Shown: piece after piece, positions 46,332-57,815 of the stretch | Layout of the letters: every line of letters starts with the position of its first letter | Numbering within the stretch: position 1 is the stretch's first letter | Assembly: GCA_012845835.1 (NCBI GenBank) | Contig: JABAKD010000030.1 | Span: forward strand, 14,231,076-14,295,075 | Direction: 5' to 3' | DNA from: Undaria pinnatifida | Taxonomy: Eukaryota > Sar > Phaeophyceae > Laminariales > Alariaceae | DNA length: 64,000 bases | Notes under the pieces: model-generated | What the model saw: only the letters and a program-made list of their open reading frames with translations | Told to the model about the DNA's origin: nothing | Database searches by the model: none | Translations under genes and position numbers: made by a program

Positions 46332-49300
46332 CTGCCTCAAACACGTAAACGGAGTGCACGACAGCGGTGGAAAAGAAGCGGGATCGCGTCAGCACCTCAA
46401 CTGCGCTACGGCTATCGGAATGGGGTGCCTGGCGCTATCACCCCCGACGCTGCAACCCTTCCAAGAAAGCAGGACTCACATGATGGAACGAGAGTGTGGG
46501 ATGGAAGTAGGGTTGGGGGGGTCGGCTGCACGCATTCCAGATGGTGTGCTTTTTTAACTGGGAAGATGGGACGGTGGAGCGTTCCGATGGATCTGTCGGC
46601 TGTCGTGCACGGACGGTGCAACAAACGAAGGCAATACCGGTGTGTTGTATGTAAGCCGTGCCCCCACCCACCTGCATATCCCTAGTGAAGGCTGGAGAAG
46701 GCCACACTATTGGCGGCGGCGGTGTCACTGTCAGGCAGTTATCTCGATCGACAGCGTCACCCCCTTCACAGCGTGGTGACTCGCCAAGATCCGCGTGCTC
46801 CTCCTGTTCCTCCCCCACCACCTCCTCCCCCTCATCTTCCTCCTCCTCCTCTTCCTCCTTCCCTAAAGCACTATTGTCAAAACTAGTGTTGCCGTACATA
46901 CCGGAGGGGCTTATGTTCTCAGCCCCCGTCTGTGCGGGAAAATAAAAGCGCCGAACCTGAGAGTTCCTCCATCTTGGCGCGTAGGGAATACATCAAGGGC
47001 AAAATTAAGCAGACGCGCACGTGCGGGAACGTGGAAGGGGTGGGACGGGGTGTGATCATGGCTGAGGGGGGGGCGGGGGGGGGGGGTCGTTTTCTGCGCT
47101 CGGAAAACAGTCAGCCCGGAAAACTCCTATTCTCGAAGAGCGAATAGAGACAGCGACGGGGCATATGTGTGCGATCGATTGCTACGATGAAAGTGCACGG
47201 CCGAGCTGTTTACAGGCCGAGTAGGCAGAGCAAGAGTCGCTCATTTCATGCTTGCGCACATCATCACACAGCACGGATCTACTATTAATAGAGAGATGAA
47301 GTTGGTGTCAGCGAGTGGGTCGCGGGTCGGGAGTGGGGGAGCAACACAAGGCACAACGAAAACGGCAAACAACGGGAGGTAGGAAGTGTTCACCTACCCG
47401 AACTATTCCGTTGACGGCCACGCGCCTTCTAGCGCGTTTCAGAAGGACCCCAAAGGAATCATATCTTTGCAGCAAATAGATCTGGCCTGCCACACGCTCT
47501 CACGTCGAGAGACGTGTACAAGCGTGGGTAAACAGCCAAAAAAGAGCAATTCCGCCCGCGGCAAGCGAAGCAGTTCGGCTTATTTTTCGATGTTTCTGCT
47601 GCAGTGTACGGGCCAGGAGGGATGCCACGTCCTAACAGCAGATGGCGACTCACCGGTGGAACGGTACCGGTTGAAGCAAGGCCATCCTGTGGTTCCTCAT
47701 CTCGTCGTTGGTCACCACCGTCGGCAGGCGGTTCATTCCCGCCAGCTTCGGTGCAACGCCGTCCCCTTCCCCGCGGTCTCTTTTTTCCCCCGCGCCGCGT
47801 ATCCTCGCTTGCCCGGCGATACCAGCCGCTGCATCGAGCTGCGCACCATCGGTGCTGCCCTGGCGCTCGCCACTATCGACATCATTCACGCCTCCGCTAG
47901 CGGTTACCTCCCGCTCGTCGTTATCTCCTTCACGGACGCCTTCGTCTGAGCTGACCGTGAAGTACATCCAAAACAGGTCATCGTCCGTGCCGTCTGCACA
48001 GCTGACGAACATAGTCGTCCAGCAGTGCGAACAAGGAGGGAGAACAGGGAGGGGGGGGGGGGCGACACCGCGAGGAAGGAACGCCGGGACGACCGGGAGG
48101 TGACGGGGGCAGCACGGGGGGGGGGGGTTACGTTCTCGTGCCTCAAAATTGTGGTCTCTAACCAAACAGTAAGCAGTACGGGAGGAAAGGGTAGGTAACA
48201 CCGGCGGGGGTTGTCATTTTATGAATGGCCGTAGTAGTATGACCATAGCTGTTAGCCCTCGCACCCCTACAATGACGGGACGGAACACCACAGGTTTTCA
48301 CCGGCCAGGCAGACATCGCGTGCACCCGAGCGCAAGGTGCAGTGAGCGTTCGGCGAGTCGCATGAAGGTTGAGCTGCATCTTAGTAAGAACCGCTTGCGA
48401 GGTGGACCTAGGTGCTTTAGGCGTAATTCCTTGCGTATCGGATGACAGCTTCGAATCAAGTCATATGTTTTCTGGTGTGGCCTTTTCACAAACAGCAATG
48501 GGTATACCATTTAACTGCTTCGTCGGGGGGGGGGGGTGTACCCATTTCACGCAAAGCCGTAGTGATATGACCATAGCTATTAGGCCCTCGCATCCTTGCA
48601 ACGCCGGGACGGAACACGACAGTTTTCACTAACCAGGCAGGCATCACGTGCACCAAGCGCGAACTGCCGTGAGGTGTTCGGCGAGTCGCATTAAGAGTGA
48701 GCTGCATCCTGCCAAAAACCACTTGTAAGGCGGACGTCCGCACCTTGTGCGTGCTTTCTTGAGTATGATAGATTCGAACGAATTAATTTGTTTTCTGGTG
48801 TGGACGTTTCCAGACGTTTCCAGAGACAGCAATGGGGATACTACAGAACTGCCTCGTGGATGTCCTACCATGCGCACACTACGTGATATCGTTGCCCTTG
48901 CGTGGTGTTAAGGTTCTCCATTCCGCACAATATGATCTAACTCTACCATCAACTCGGTTTCCGCTAAAAACATAAAATCGACAAAAAAAGGCATCCTGGT
49001 GGTCTACTTCACGTTGTGAGAGCCGCGCTTTACGGCCTCGTTGCCAACCGACGCCAACCCCAGCAGGTTGGCGAGGAGGGGCGGGGACTACAGCAGTAGG
49101 CTTGCACCGCCCGAACGGTTACTGAGCAGGTGGGCGGGGGGACGCATTGCAGTAGCGCACCTGTACATAACCTTCCGCTCCTTCCATCCGTTGACGATCT
49201 CGACATCCCCTGCGCTCATAGCCGACGCAGCGTTCTGGAGCGGCAGAGATCACATAAAAAAAAAGGAAGAACGCGGGATGCAAACACGGCACGCCCATCA

Positions 49301-52300
49301 CACAAAAATGGATACGCAACACCACCGCCCACCCCCAAAAGAAGCTAACTTAAATCAAACAAAACACAACACAATCCCTTCGCGCTGGAACGCCAGCGGC
49401 ACAAAAAAGCAAACAAGAGGGAGAAAGAGCAGAGTCACCGGCACACCCTCATGTTTCCCACAGTGACCAAGGGTACGGTGGCGGGGTGGGTCCCATTTCG
49501 AGGGACTTTTTTTTTTTCCATGGCTCGGGGTCAGCCGCGCGAATGACCCCTGTTCCGTTCGTTCTTAATCTTCCGGGCTGTTTTACCTTTGCGATATTAA
49601 TCCACAATGCGACGGTGAGCTGCGCTGCGCCAAAACACCGCCCAGAGTATTTACGGCCGTGAGGTACGGAGCCACTCGTGCGAGTATGATATGATATCAT
49701 ATCATATCATATCACATCATATCATATCATATCATATCATAGCTCCAACCCGGTACTGACAATGGGGGTATATCATAACATCAGCATAACATCATCATAA
49801 CAACACCATAACATCCCCCCTATTTAATGCTAATCATGTCGTAGCCTTTGTCATATACCGATCCCGTACGTGCCCCCACTACTGCGAGAGCGTACACGTG
49901 CCCCTTAGTACGAACTCCCATTATTGGCGGTACCTTAACGCCCTTGGACCGGGAGGAATTCGGCACCACCGCCCTTAGGTAGCGCTCCGGCAGGATCACC
50001 AAGACCTTCTCCCCACAGGCCTCCAGCAGCTGCACCACAATGTCCACCTGTTGAAAATACGACAGCAAGCATCGCAAAGGTGAGGGAAAACGCACGCACC
50101 ACGCCTTGGTGGACCGCACAGGGAAGGAAAAACGCACGCACCACGGCTGGATGGAACAACCTGGGGTTATTCCGCCTGCGCGAGGGCTCAGAAAGAGCGC
50201 GTTGTTGCGCTGCTGGTGTTTTTGTAGCTAGGGCCAATGTGTGTCGCTGCTTGTGACGAAACAAACCGATTCCAGCGTCACGGCAAAAAAAGAAGCTTGG
50301 CCTATAATCATACCACATGTCTTATTCCGCCGCTCCTTCCGATACTAAGGGTGCCCAGCCTACGAACAACGCGCGATGCAACGAAACAAAAACTCAAACA
50401 TCATCATCAACAAGGCATAAACGCGGGTGCGTCTGATCGACCCACCCGCCCACACCTGTGCAATCTGGAACTGCCCCCCCTCCTTGTTCTGTCGGTAGTA
50501 AGCAACGTTGCAGCCATCCACAACGACAGTGTAGTGCAAGCCCTGTGATGGTACGCAAGCGCGGGAGGGGGGTGAGCGGACAGGACGGGTGCAACGCAAA
50601 CACTTTGCCTAGTGGTGGTGGTTGGTGGTGGATCCCGCAGATGTGGTGCGTTGCCGGGGCGGTGTCATTCGCGTCAAGGGCGGCGGGCGCCCGAGTTTGT
50701 ATAAGCGGGTACGATGTTACATGCACGGTAGTGCGGTAGATCACACTAGCAGTGGGAGGGCATTCAATACTAGATATTGTGGGGGTACCAGGAGTGCGAA
50801 ACAACCTATGGCGCTGGGACTCATTCGTGCCGCAGATAAAAAAGCTGAAGGCTATGGGAGGCAGCACGGAGCGAGGCAAATACAGTACAACCGCGTGGGC
50901 TGGCACGCGCCAGCAGGTAGATAGGCGGGTGGACAAACAGCAGGCAGAAACAAAGGTCGTCAAACCGACGAACCGACCGACCGACATGGACAGACTGACA
51001 AAACATGGGACAGACGGACAGACAGAGAAAAGGGCAATCCAGGCAGACAACAAAAGAATGCAAGCAATTGGCATTTCGCAAAGTGCATTGAGGCGCTACC
51101 TCTCTCCGCCTTTCTTTCAGCCATTCCGCGAACTGTTCCAGACCCCCATGCGCTCCTTGCACCCCTCGTTCCGCCCGCCCTTCCTCCCCCTCTCCCCCTG
51201 TTTTCCTCCCTCCGTTAGACCGATTATCTTCCATCCCACCCTCCGTTCCGGTTCTCTTTGCCGGCGGCGAAGCCGTGGAGCACACCCAACCCCCTCCGCC
51301 CTCTATCGCCATTTTTTTTAACGCAGACCGCACACGCGCTCGCTCGGGGAGGTCGAGCCCCACCACTTCCAGGCGTGTGCCGCAGCAGTCGCACACGCCC
51401 TCGGCGGACGCAGAGGAAATACGGCAGGAGGGGACGGTGGATGAAATCACCCCGTCCTCGTCCCCAACTCCGTTGCTTGCGCTCAAGTCGAAGTTGGAGT
51501 TGAAAGCACCGAGAAGAATCTGCAGGTAACTCCTCCTGTCACCGGCACCGTCACCTATCTCCGCGATCACGTGCAAATCGCCAGAGGAGAGGGGGGCGGG
51601 GGTAACGAGGGAAGGCTGGGGTGAGGTGGCGGAGGACAATCGACGCTCACCGGCGGGGAGAATTATTGGTCGCGCTGTGTCACCACCGCGCCCCAGGTGC
51701 TGCTCGCAACCACCCGGACACGAGCTCTACCAAAGAGAATGATAGAAGCGGCTGGGCATGAAAACTCCCCGCGCTTTGACCCCTGTCTCCAAGTGGCAGC
51801 CGAAGTGAAAATAAACAAAGTTGGGGATATGCAGAAAAACACGTGCTACGTGCTTCCGCGCGATTTCCTCAGGCAGTCGTTCACGTGAAAACCCGCTCTT
51901 TATGACTCATGCTTCAACACTGTTTTCAAAGTGTCACTGAAAAGCCCAACACACGTCACCAGCTGTAAACAACGTCACCAAACAGCCCGATACTGTCAGC
52001 AGCTGTCAACGGGCTACGTCAGGCAGCTGTGCCCTTTGCGTGTATGATACGCCAGGCGCCTGTATGCATGTGTGTCGCTGATGCCGCTGCTGGTGGTATT
52101 GCTATCTTTGTTGGTAATACAAAAGTATCGCGATCTCCCTCTCCCTGCTCCGCTGCCGTTGCTGCTGCTTCATGCTGCCGTTGCTGTTGTGATGCTAATC
52201 AATACTACTGCTGGTATTGTTGTCTACGTTGCTATTGAGGCTATTTTTTCTCTGGTGGTGCTGGTACAACCACAACGGCATACAACACTACTCGTGCCTG

Positions 52301-55300
52301 TTTGTCATGGTAGGCGTGTGTCTACCCCTCCGTGCAGCATGCCTGTTGCCCCTGCTCTACTGCCGTCGTCTACTACTGCTAATCCTTTCTCTGCTGCTGC
52401 TGCTGTGACGCTTCTTGCTGCTGCTGGGGCGAAGTTCTATGATGCCACCGCCGCAATATTCTCTGTTGTTGCAGCTCCTATAGGCACTACTCATTTTCTT
52501 GATTCCGCCATTCACGCTGTACCCTCATCTTATATGTGTGTTGTTTTTGTCCTCACATTAGTTCGGTTCTTTCTACCCAACGTCATCAGTAGAACGCCCA
52601 GCGTTCATCCCGATTCTTCATCCTAGAGAGATACAACTTCTGTGGTCACAGAGTGTGAAACGTACAAACAGAAAACAAATCATTGGCGTGTCCCCAAAAG
52701 TGGCGGTGTACCCACCGGCCACTGAAAACAGGCATTGCCGTGCATGCTGCCAACAGCAGCAGCTTACATATATGAGCATCGACCATTCATCTTGTTGAAC
52801 TCACAGTTGACGGATTTGAAATAGTTTTACAACAAAATACGCACTCCTGTACATTATACCGGTATAAAATGCATGGATTTCTGGCATTTTTGGCCGTAGG
52901 AGTGTGTACCTTGCGTCACCCGCTTTGCTTCGCCCCGACCTATGAGTATCGCCTATATAAAAGCCGAAGAGGATATCTTGTAGATAATATTAAGGATTCT
53001 TCCTTCCTACTGTTGCTGCGCTCTTCTACTACCACGCACTGGTGTTGGTGCTCGCTCTGTTGTCAATGTTACCTCGGCAAAGGATTGCGGTGATGAGGGA
53101 ACAAGAAAAGAAACAGCACAAATCGCACGGCAGGCGCCGCAAGCGGCTATGAACGAGAGACAAGCAACCAAAATTGCTTGCACCAAGAAGGCGCTGCTTC
53201 TTCTACTGTTTCTGCATATCGCCATCTCTTTATCGTCTTCCGTCTATCTGTGTCTGTTGCTATGAAGCCCCTACTGTCGGCGTAGATTCCCGCGTGATGT
53301 GGTACTAGTATAGCGTTGACCCATAGGCAACGAAAGAGCCCTGTACAACAAGCAGATACTTTGTCGCGGAGAATCAATCAGAGCAAGCTCGGATTGGTCA
53401 TCGAGACGCTCCTGGCCTCGGCTCTCCTCTTGACGCTTGGGGTACCATTATTATGCGCTTCTTTCAAGATATTATACCGAATATCACAGGTACGGTGTAT
53501 GATATCGGCCTTTCTACGAACCGTTCCAGAAACCTGCCCTCCACCTACTTTTCTGATATCTTCATCTTGCGTCGCCCTCTTCGCCTCGCCTCGACCAACA
53601 CTTGATACTTAATGCTGCACGCCGAAGGGATATATGGTAATGTTCTAGGAAAAAACACAGGGGTTTCGTGCGCTGTCGACACCGTTGGGCGACGGCTCGA
53701 GCGAGCAGGTTCACGCGGACAAAACAAGGCCACGCGTAAAGACCAACCCTCACACCTTCTCCGCCCACGGCCGACGACGCACCCGCCGAAGCAACGCTAG
53801 GGCCAGAACTGAGTTCGAAGCCCGACCTACTCAGCCATCGCAAGTACGCCTCGACCGAGCCGTCAAGCACGCGCTTCCCTAGCTCCCCCGCTGCCGCCCA
53901 GCCCTTGATCATGCCGATATACTCCTCTGGAGTTGGTTGGACACCTTGTGCCTCCATGTGTGACCACACCACCGCGGCCAAGGCCATGTCAGGCTGAACA
54001 AAACGAGAAGGGGAACAGGAGGGGGAGAGGGGGGCATTCTTAGGTGATCGTGCCTCGACCGGCAGGCTGCCATGCAAACGCCGCCACGGGAAGTGCACAA
54101 ATAAGTGTAAAAGAGCAAGCAGCGAGGAATAGAGAGGCAGTCTCGGGGGCGAAGATATTGCCGTTGCCTGAGGTTCCATCGCAGACAAGCTTCCCGGATG
54201 CACCAAAGAGGACACGTGCTAAACAACACAGCCGCAATCGATGGGCTTATTGAAAGTCTGGCTCCTTCAGCAAAGCGCTCGCATGTCGTCGCGGGCGATT
54301 CCGTCGTACCCTCACGTAGCTAACATCGAACGATGGACCGGAGGAGCACCGCGCATGTGTTGTGCTACTGGCGAGTGGTGACAGGCTGTGAAAAGAAGAA
54401 TGCGAGACGAAACGGAAGACGAAAAACGCGCAACGACCACAACAGCATCAACGACAGCAAACACGAACCTTGTTGCACAAACCGTGCAGGACTGGCGTGT
54501 AGGTCCTCAAGCGTGGCTTCACGCCCCCTTCCACCATTTCTTGGAGCTTCAAAAACGCCTCTTCAAAGGCGCCTCTCCCCGCCGCTTCCCTCAAGAGAAA
54601 CGCGTAGTGATTCTCGCGGGGTTTGAATCCGGCAGCCTTCATGTCGACGAGTACGCGCACGCCCTGGGAGACCTTCGGGTAGAATACCAGCACGAATGGG
54701 TGGCGGGCTCGGTCAATCGAAAGTTCGCCTTATACGAGCCAGGAGTCGCCGTTAGCGGTCAGCGCGGTTTACCGCCGCAGTGACCCAAAAGCCAAGTAAG
54801 TGCACATCGAACTCAAGCCTGCGAAATAACCTCGCGAATGTGATAGCATTTAGAGCAAAAACCGCATGTTACGACGAGTTACTACTGTACGAGATAGGTA
54901 TCACATTTATGTCAATCGGCCGGATCTCCCGGCTGCTGCGAGGCTCCCGTGCTCGATTAAGGCCACGGGGGATCGCACAGGAATACTTGGAGTAGGAGCT
55001 CGTATGGGGGCATTTCGCGTACATGTAAAACCACTTGAATCGGAGGATGGTATCTGCAGACAAGATCCTCATGTCGAATTTTTAGAAAAAATGCAGCGAA
55101 GACCCAATAATACAGAGCTTTTTAGGTGCTCTCAGCCCTTTTTTCAACTCCATAACTAACTACCCTATTTTCGAGTGCCCCTCTTCTTTTCTCCAAAGAC
55201 CTACCCCAAACAACAAAGAGAGTTATATCATCCGCCTGGTGAGCAGCAAGCTTTTGGTGAAATCCGTTTTTTCATCGGTGATGTGCCCATTGTATTAGGC

Positions 55301-57666
55301 TCCCGCGCGTGAATTAAAGTATTTCAGCGATTTCGGTAGCTTTTGGTGTTGCTGGCTCGCAAATTCGAACTCACGAAAACATCTCGTGAGTCGCTTCTGG
55401 CTGCCTACGACTGCTAGCTGGCGCACCCGACGTCGCAATACACCCCACCAGAAGCTTCCCTCAATTTCGCGGGCCGCGGTTGTTTGTAGGGAGCTGTAGC
55501 TGCCCGCTAGTGAAGTGCATACGTTCTGCTGGGGGTCTTGTTTTGTCTCGTCTTGTGTACCCCAAAATGCGACCACTGCAGTGCCTCAAAGTCGAGGCTT
55601 GGACCTCCGCTGAGACCAAGAGAGACGTCGATCTGACGAGACTCACAGTACCTGTGGGCTGAGCCTTTTTTCATAGGTTTCCGGGTCTGTGTTCCACGAA
55701 CCAGCCGAAGCTCTAAACGCAGCGTGTTGACCTAGCCATGTGTTTTACTTCTTTCTTTTTTATTCTCCGGCGGATGGGGATTTTTTTTTTTTTTTTTTTT
55801 TTTTTTATCCTCCGGCGGATGGGGAAAAATAAAGCTTTAGCTCACCACACTTCCGCGTTTTTTCATACGCGTCGTGTGTCGATTTAACTCAGTTGCTTTC
55901 GCAGCCCAACGCTAGCTGGCGCACCCTTCGAGTCCCATTGTAGGTATAGCGTAAGCTGTCCCTATCATTGGTCCTCGTTACAACCCCGGCAGCGCAAGCT
56001 GCCGTTGTATACGGGTGCGTGTGTATGTCGACCCGGCCTGTCCCCTGAGGGTCAGGTTCGGTGGAGATAGCCACCCGGAATGTCATCTTTCCGGGTAGTG
56101 TGGGACTTGCGCAAGCTCACCCACTAACAAAACCCCTGGCCATGGGAGATAGCCTTCCGCCGGACTTGGTCCAGTTACGGTCCACCCTACCCATTCGGGC
56201 GTTGGTCCTCGGCGGATGGGGAAAAATAAAGCTTTAGCTCACCACACTTCCACGTATTTTCATACGCGTCGTGTGTCGATTTAACTCAGTTGCTTTCGCA
56301 AGCTTTCGCAAGTGTTTTGCTGTTCGATAAAACACCTAGATATTAGGGTTACCGGAAAACCAGGGACGAGGGGACGCTTGGGTCCCCGAATGGCCTCAAG
56401 GACACTACTGAAAGGTCACCCCCCGCCTTCTGGGGGGGCGTAGCGCATGACCCAAAAGTCACGCCAGCGCCGCTCAACGGACACGGCATGCGAAGTACAG
56501 CACACCAGTACAGCATGTACAGCAGTTTCGTGATTGCATTCGCGTTGTCTTGTCGGTTTCAGTCTTCTCTCTGACGTCAGCGTAACCGAAAAACGCCAAC
56601 ACAAATCCAGGTCGACCAGCTTCTATATAACGAATGTTCCACACACACACGTTCCTGTCACGTACCATCTACCTGGTGTTATCCGGCGTGCGAGTCATAC
56701 TGACACTTCACTTCCCGAGAGTGCCGACCTCATTCACAGCAAGGGGTCATGGCAGGGCATGCTGTACCCAAGGGAAGGGCTGAACCCGGGGATAAAAGCA
56801 CGCTCCTCGTGCCTGCGGGGTGTGGCATTTTATACCAGGTAGACATGATGACATGACGTCAAGCTTCGTACTTGTTAGCGGAGTAGTGAGACGAAAACAA
56901 GGCGGATCATGTTATGATAAAAGAAAGCACGGCGGAGACGCATTCTCGCCAACTCTGCTCAGGCACTGCTGTAGAGCGTCCGCAGCTTTGAGCCGACTAT
57001 GGTGGCAAGTAGGCGCCGTTCCGCTACAGCAGCGCTACCGAAACGCGACGCGCAGCAAGAACGGCGAGGGCACACACTCGCCTTGTCTCCTTCGCACAAG
57101 CTCAAGACAGCGTTGAACACGTTTTCGGTTCGACGGCACCCCAGCTCGCCGGCCATATCGTACACGGAAAAGGCGCTCTCTGCATCCCGTGCCCGGACAA
57201 ACCCCACCAGGGCCTCGGCGAAAGCTCTCTGTCGCTTCTTCGGCGACTCCGGCAAGTCCAGCATTCCCTGGCGGAGAGAATCGCCGATTTCACGGAGCCT
57301 AGGCAAAGCTGTCGACATGTTGACGTTGCCTGTGAACGCCGACGACGTACCGGACGGCGGTTGCAAGGTGACGAGTCTCTCGTGGAGCGGGAAAGCTTGT
57401 CCTCCGCTGTCAACAAAACTCGATGGCAAGCGGTGTAGCAGGCCTGCCCGGCTTCTGCCTCGCTTTAACGGGCAGTGCGGCGTGGCGATGAAGGTGGCAG
57501 CACTCGATAACGATACGACGCCGGTTGCAGTGCTGCTCGCCACGCCAACAGCAGTAGCAGCAGCAGCGGCGGCGGTGGCAACAGCAGCAGCGGCGGCGGT
57601 GGCAACAGCAGCAGCAGCCCTTTTGAAGCGATGTTTACGATCGCTCAAGCTTTCCGGCCGCCGCAT
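46194..57666 (-). CDS. PRORP: Protein-only RNase P (PRORP), multi-exon gene
   Basis: Single-protein RNase P that removes the 5' leader of precursor tRNAs; family members act in nucleus, mitochondria or plastids. Minus-strand exons give, in order: basic Ala-rich N-terminus, PPR repeats (exons 1-3), a C-x2-C zinc half-site (VCDCCG, exon 4), then the NYN metallonuclease: VVVDGCNVAYY (exon 5), DDDLFWMY and TNDEMRNH (exon 7). The end is TWHVPI...KWLC, whose His and Cys complete the zinc site. All four aspartates matching Arabidopsis PRORP1 D399/D474/D475/D493 are present. Start ATG 57666 is the first after an in-frame TGA; stop 46196-46194. Splice phases agree for exons 1-7 and for the last junction. 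Exon(s) between 47654 and about 46880, which should encode the W-x-x-R region, are not resolved. Predicted length exceeds 800 aa against the usual 500-600 because of low-complexity inserts. Nothing looks broken, so I infer a functional gene. Targeting is not decidable by eye. Confidence 0.9.
46672..46882 (-). CDS. PRORP: PRORP penultimate exon (start uncertain)
   Basis: Ends in VTPPPP...PAFTRDMQ|GTGGGT, matching the PRORP 'PPP-x-S-x-x-I/M-Q' stretch before the final zinc ligands, and joins the last exon in phase 0. The 5' part is a run of Glu codons, so the acceptor could be at 46882 or closer to 46727. Confidence 0.6.
47654..47993 (-). CDS. PRORP: PRORP exon 7 (catalytic Asp cluster)
   Basis: Encodes GTDDDLFWMYFTVSS, carrying the paired catalytic aspartates, and 70-80 residues later VVTNDEMRNHRMALL with the fourth Asp, then PVPFHR. 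In plant PRORP these blocks are only about a dozen residues apart. The intervening acidic, Gly/Ala-rich segment is therefore an insertion or a retained in-frame intron. The donor CACCG|GTGAGT is a perfect match to the splice consensus. Confidence 0.85.
48185..48830 (+). repeat. 319-bp tandem duplication in PRORP intron 7/8 flank
   Basis: ATGACCATAGCT recurs at 48239 and 48558, with matching order through TGTTTTCTGGTGTGG and ACAGCAATGGG. An inverted relative is at 43035-43125. It sits in the intron between PRORP exons 6 and 7. Confidence 0.85.
49684..49815. repeat. ATATC and ATAACATC microsatellite
   Basis: Runs of ATCAT/ATATC from 49684 to 49740, then ATAACATC-like repeats to 49815. In a PRORP intron. 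Confidence 0.95.
49870..50047 (-). CDS. PRORP: PRORP exon 6 (NYN domain)
   Basis: The acceptor TTCAACAG|GTGGAC joins exon 5 exactly (IAQ-VDIVVQLLEACGEKVLVI), followed by LPERYL, the family's LVILH-x-x block. The 3' end is less certain. A donor C|GTACGG at 49870 gives the phase that exon 7 needs and places a KGHVYA stretch before the DDD motif. A donor at AAG|GTACCG (49934) is the alternative but leaves a phase mismatch. Confidence 0.7.
50456..50542 (-). CDS. PRORP: PRORP exon 5 (NYN domain, first catalytic Asp)
   Basis: A 29-codon exon in phase 0 on both sides (CACAG|GGC ... CACAG|GTGTGG). It reads YTVVVDGCNVAYYRQN then FQIAQ, the start of the NYN/PIN-like fold. The Asp in VVDG is the first metal ligand. 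The usual Ala after VDG is Cys. Confidence 0.9.
51100..51554 (-). CDS. PRORP: PRORP exon 4 (central domain, zinc half-site)
   Basis: Contains EGVCDCCGTRLEVVGLDLPE, matching the PRORP central domain with the first two zinc ligands, and ends in QFAEWLKERRRE just before the nuclease domain. About 54 Gly/Arg/Glu-rich residues between those blocks are an insertion relative to the plant protein. They are open and in frame, but an unspliced mini-intron cannot be excluded. Confidence 0.85.
53756..53993 (-). CDS. PRORP: PRORP exon 3 (last PPR)
   Basis: The acceptor TTCAG|CCTGAC follows a strong pyrimidine tract and joins exon 2 in phase 0. The product AAVVWSHMEAQGVQPTPEEY and following AAAGELGKRV is a PPR repeat. 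The donor GAAG|GTGTGAG is in phase 1, and the first base of the next acceptor fits it. Confidence 0.85.
54469..54728 (-). CDS. PRORP: PRORP exon 2 (PPR repeats)
   Basis: Encodes two PPR motifs: VRVLVDMKAAGFKP and EEAFLKLQEMVEGGVKP, then RLRTYTPVLHGLCNK, the family's typical 'P-x-L-R-x-Y-x-P' stretch. The acceptor ATAAG|GC has a CTAAC branch-like site about 25 nt upstream. Donor is AAG|GTTCGT, phase 0. Confidence 0.82.
55750..55915 (-). repeat. Second copy of the 121-bp SINE-like family
   Basis: The same GGCGGATGGGGAAAAATAAA to TCGCAGCCCAACG body, with a T-run of about 29 bases and a repeated TCCGGCGGATGGGGA on its far side. It lies inside PRORP intron 1. Confidence 0.88.
56205..56305 (-). 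repeat. Third, tail-less copy of the 121-bp family
   Basis: Matches from GGCGGATGGGGAAAAAT to CAGTTGCTTTCGCA, then a 10-bp AGCTTTCGCA duplication. There is no A-tail. Also in PRORP intron 1. Confidence 0.85.
57078..57666 (-). CDS. PRORP: PRORP exon 1 (N-terminus and first PPR)
   Basis: About 196 codons from ATG 57666. It begins with basic residues (RKHRFKR) followed by an Ala-rich stretch coded by a GC-rich triplet repeat (57540-57620). It ends in a PPR helix pair around AFSVYDMAGELG and FNAVLSLCEGDK. The donor is placed at A|GTGTGT (57078/57077) because that phase joins the next exon. A GC donor four bases earlier is the alternative. Confidence 0.8.
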
Positions 57667-57815
57667 TTCGCGGCCACTGCTGGGCGCAACAGGTAGTCAG
57701 CGCTACTTGCCGTGGCAACGCCGCATCGAGAGCTGCTCTTCCGAGCAAAGGCCCTGTATCGATTGCGAGCAGCTCCGCTTTCCTGTTTCAGTTTTTGCTG
57801 ACACACGACGCACAC

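Noticed and set aside
47430-47520. Missing PRORP exon encoding the W-x-x-R block
   Set aside because: A frame reading VWQARSICC is in roughly the right place, but the acceptor is weak and it hits a stop; not assigned.
52072-52626. 184-codon hydrophobic ORF on the plus strand
   Set aside because: It is built from GCT/CTG-rich triplets inside a PRORP intron on the opposite strand; no domain, and all frames are GC-triplet-biased.
54040-54237. Extra PRORP exon between exons 2 and 3
   Set aside because: Open frame, but exons 2 and 3 join directly in phase 0 and the family alignment leaves no gap there.
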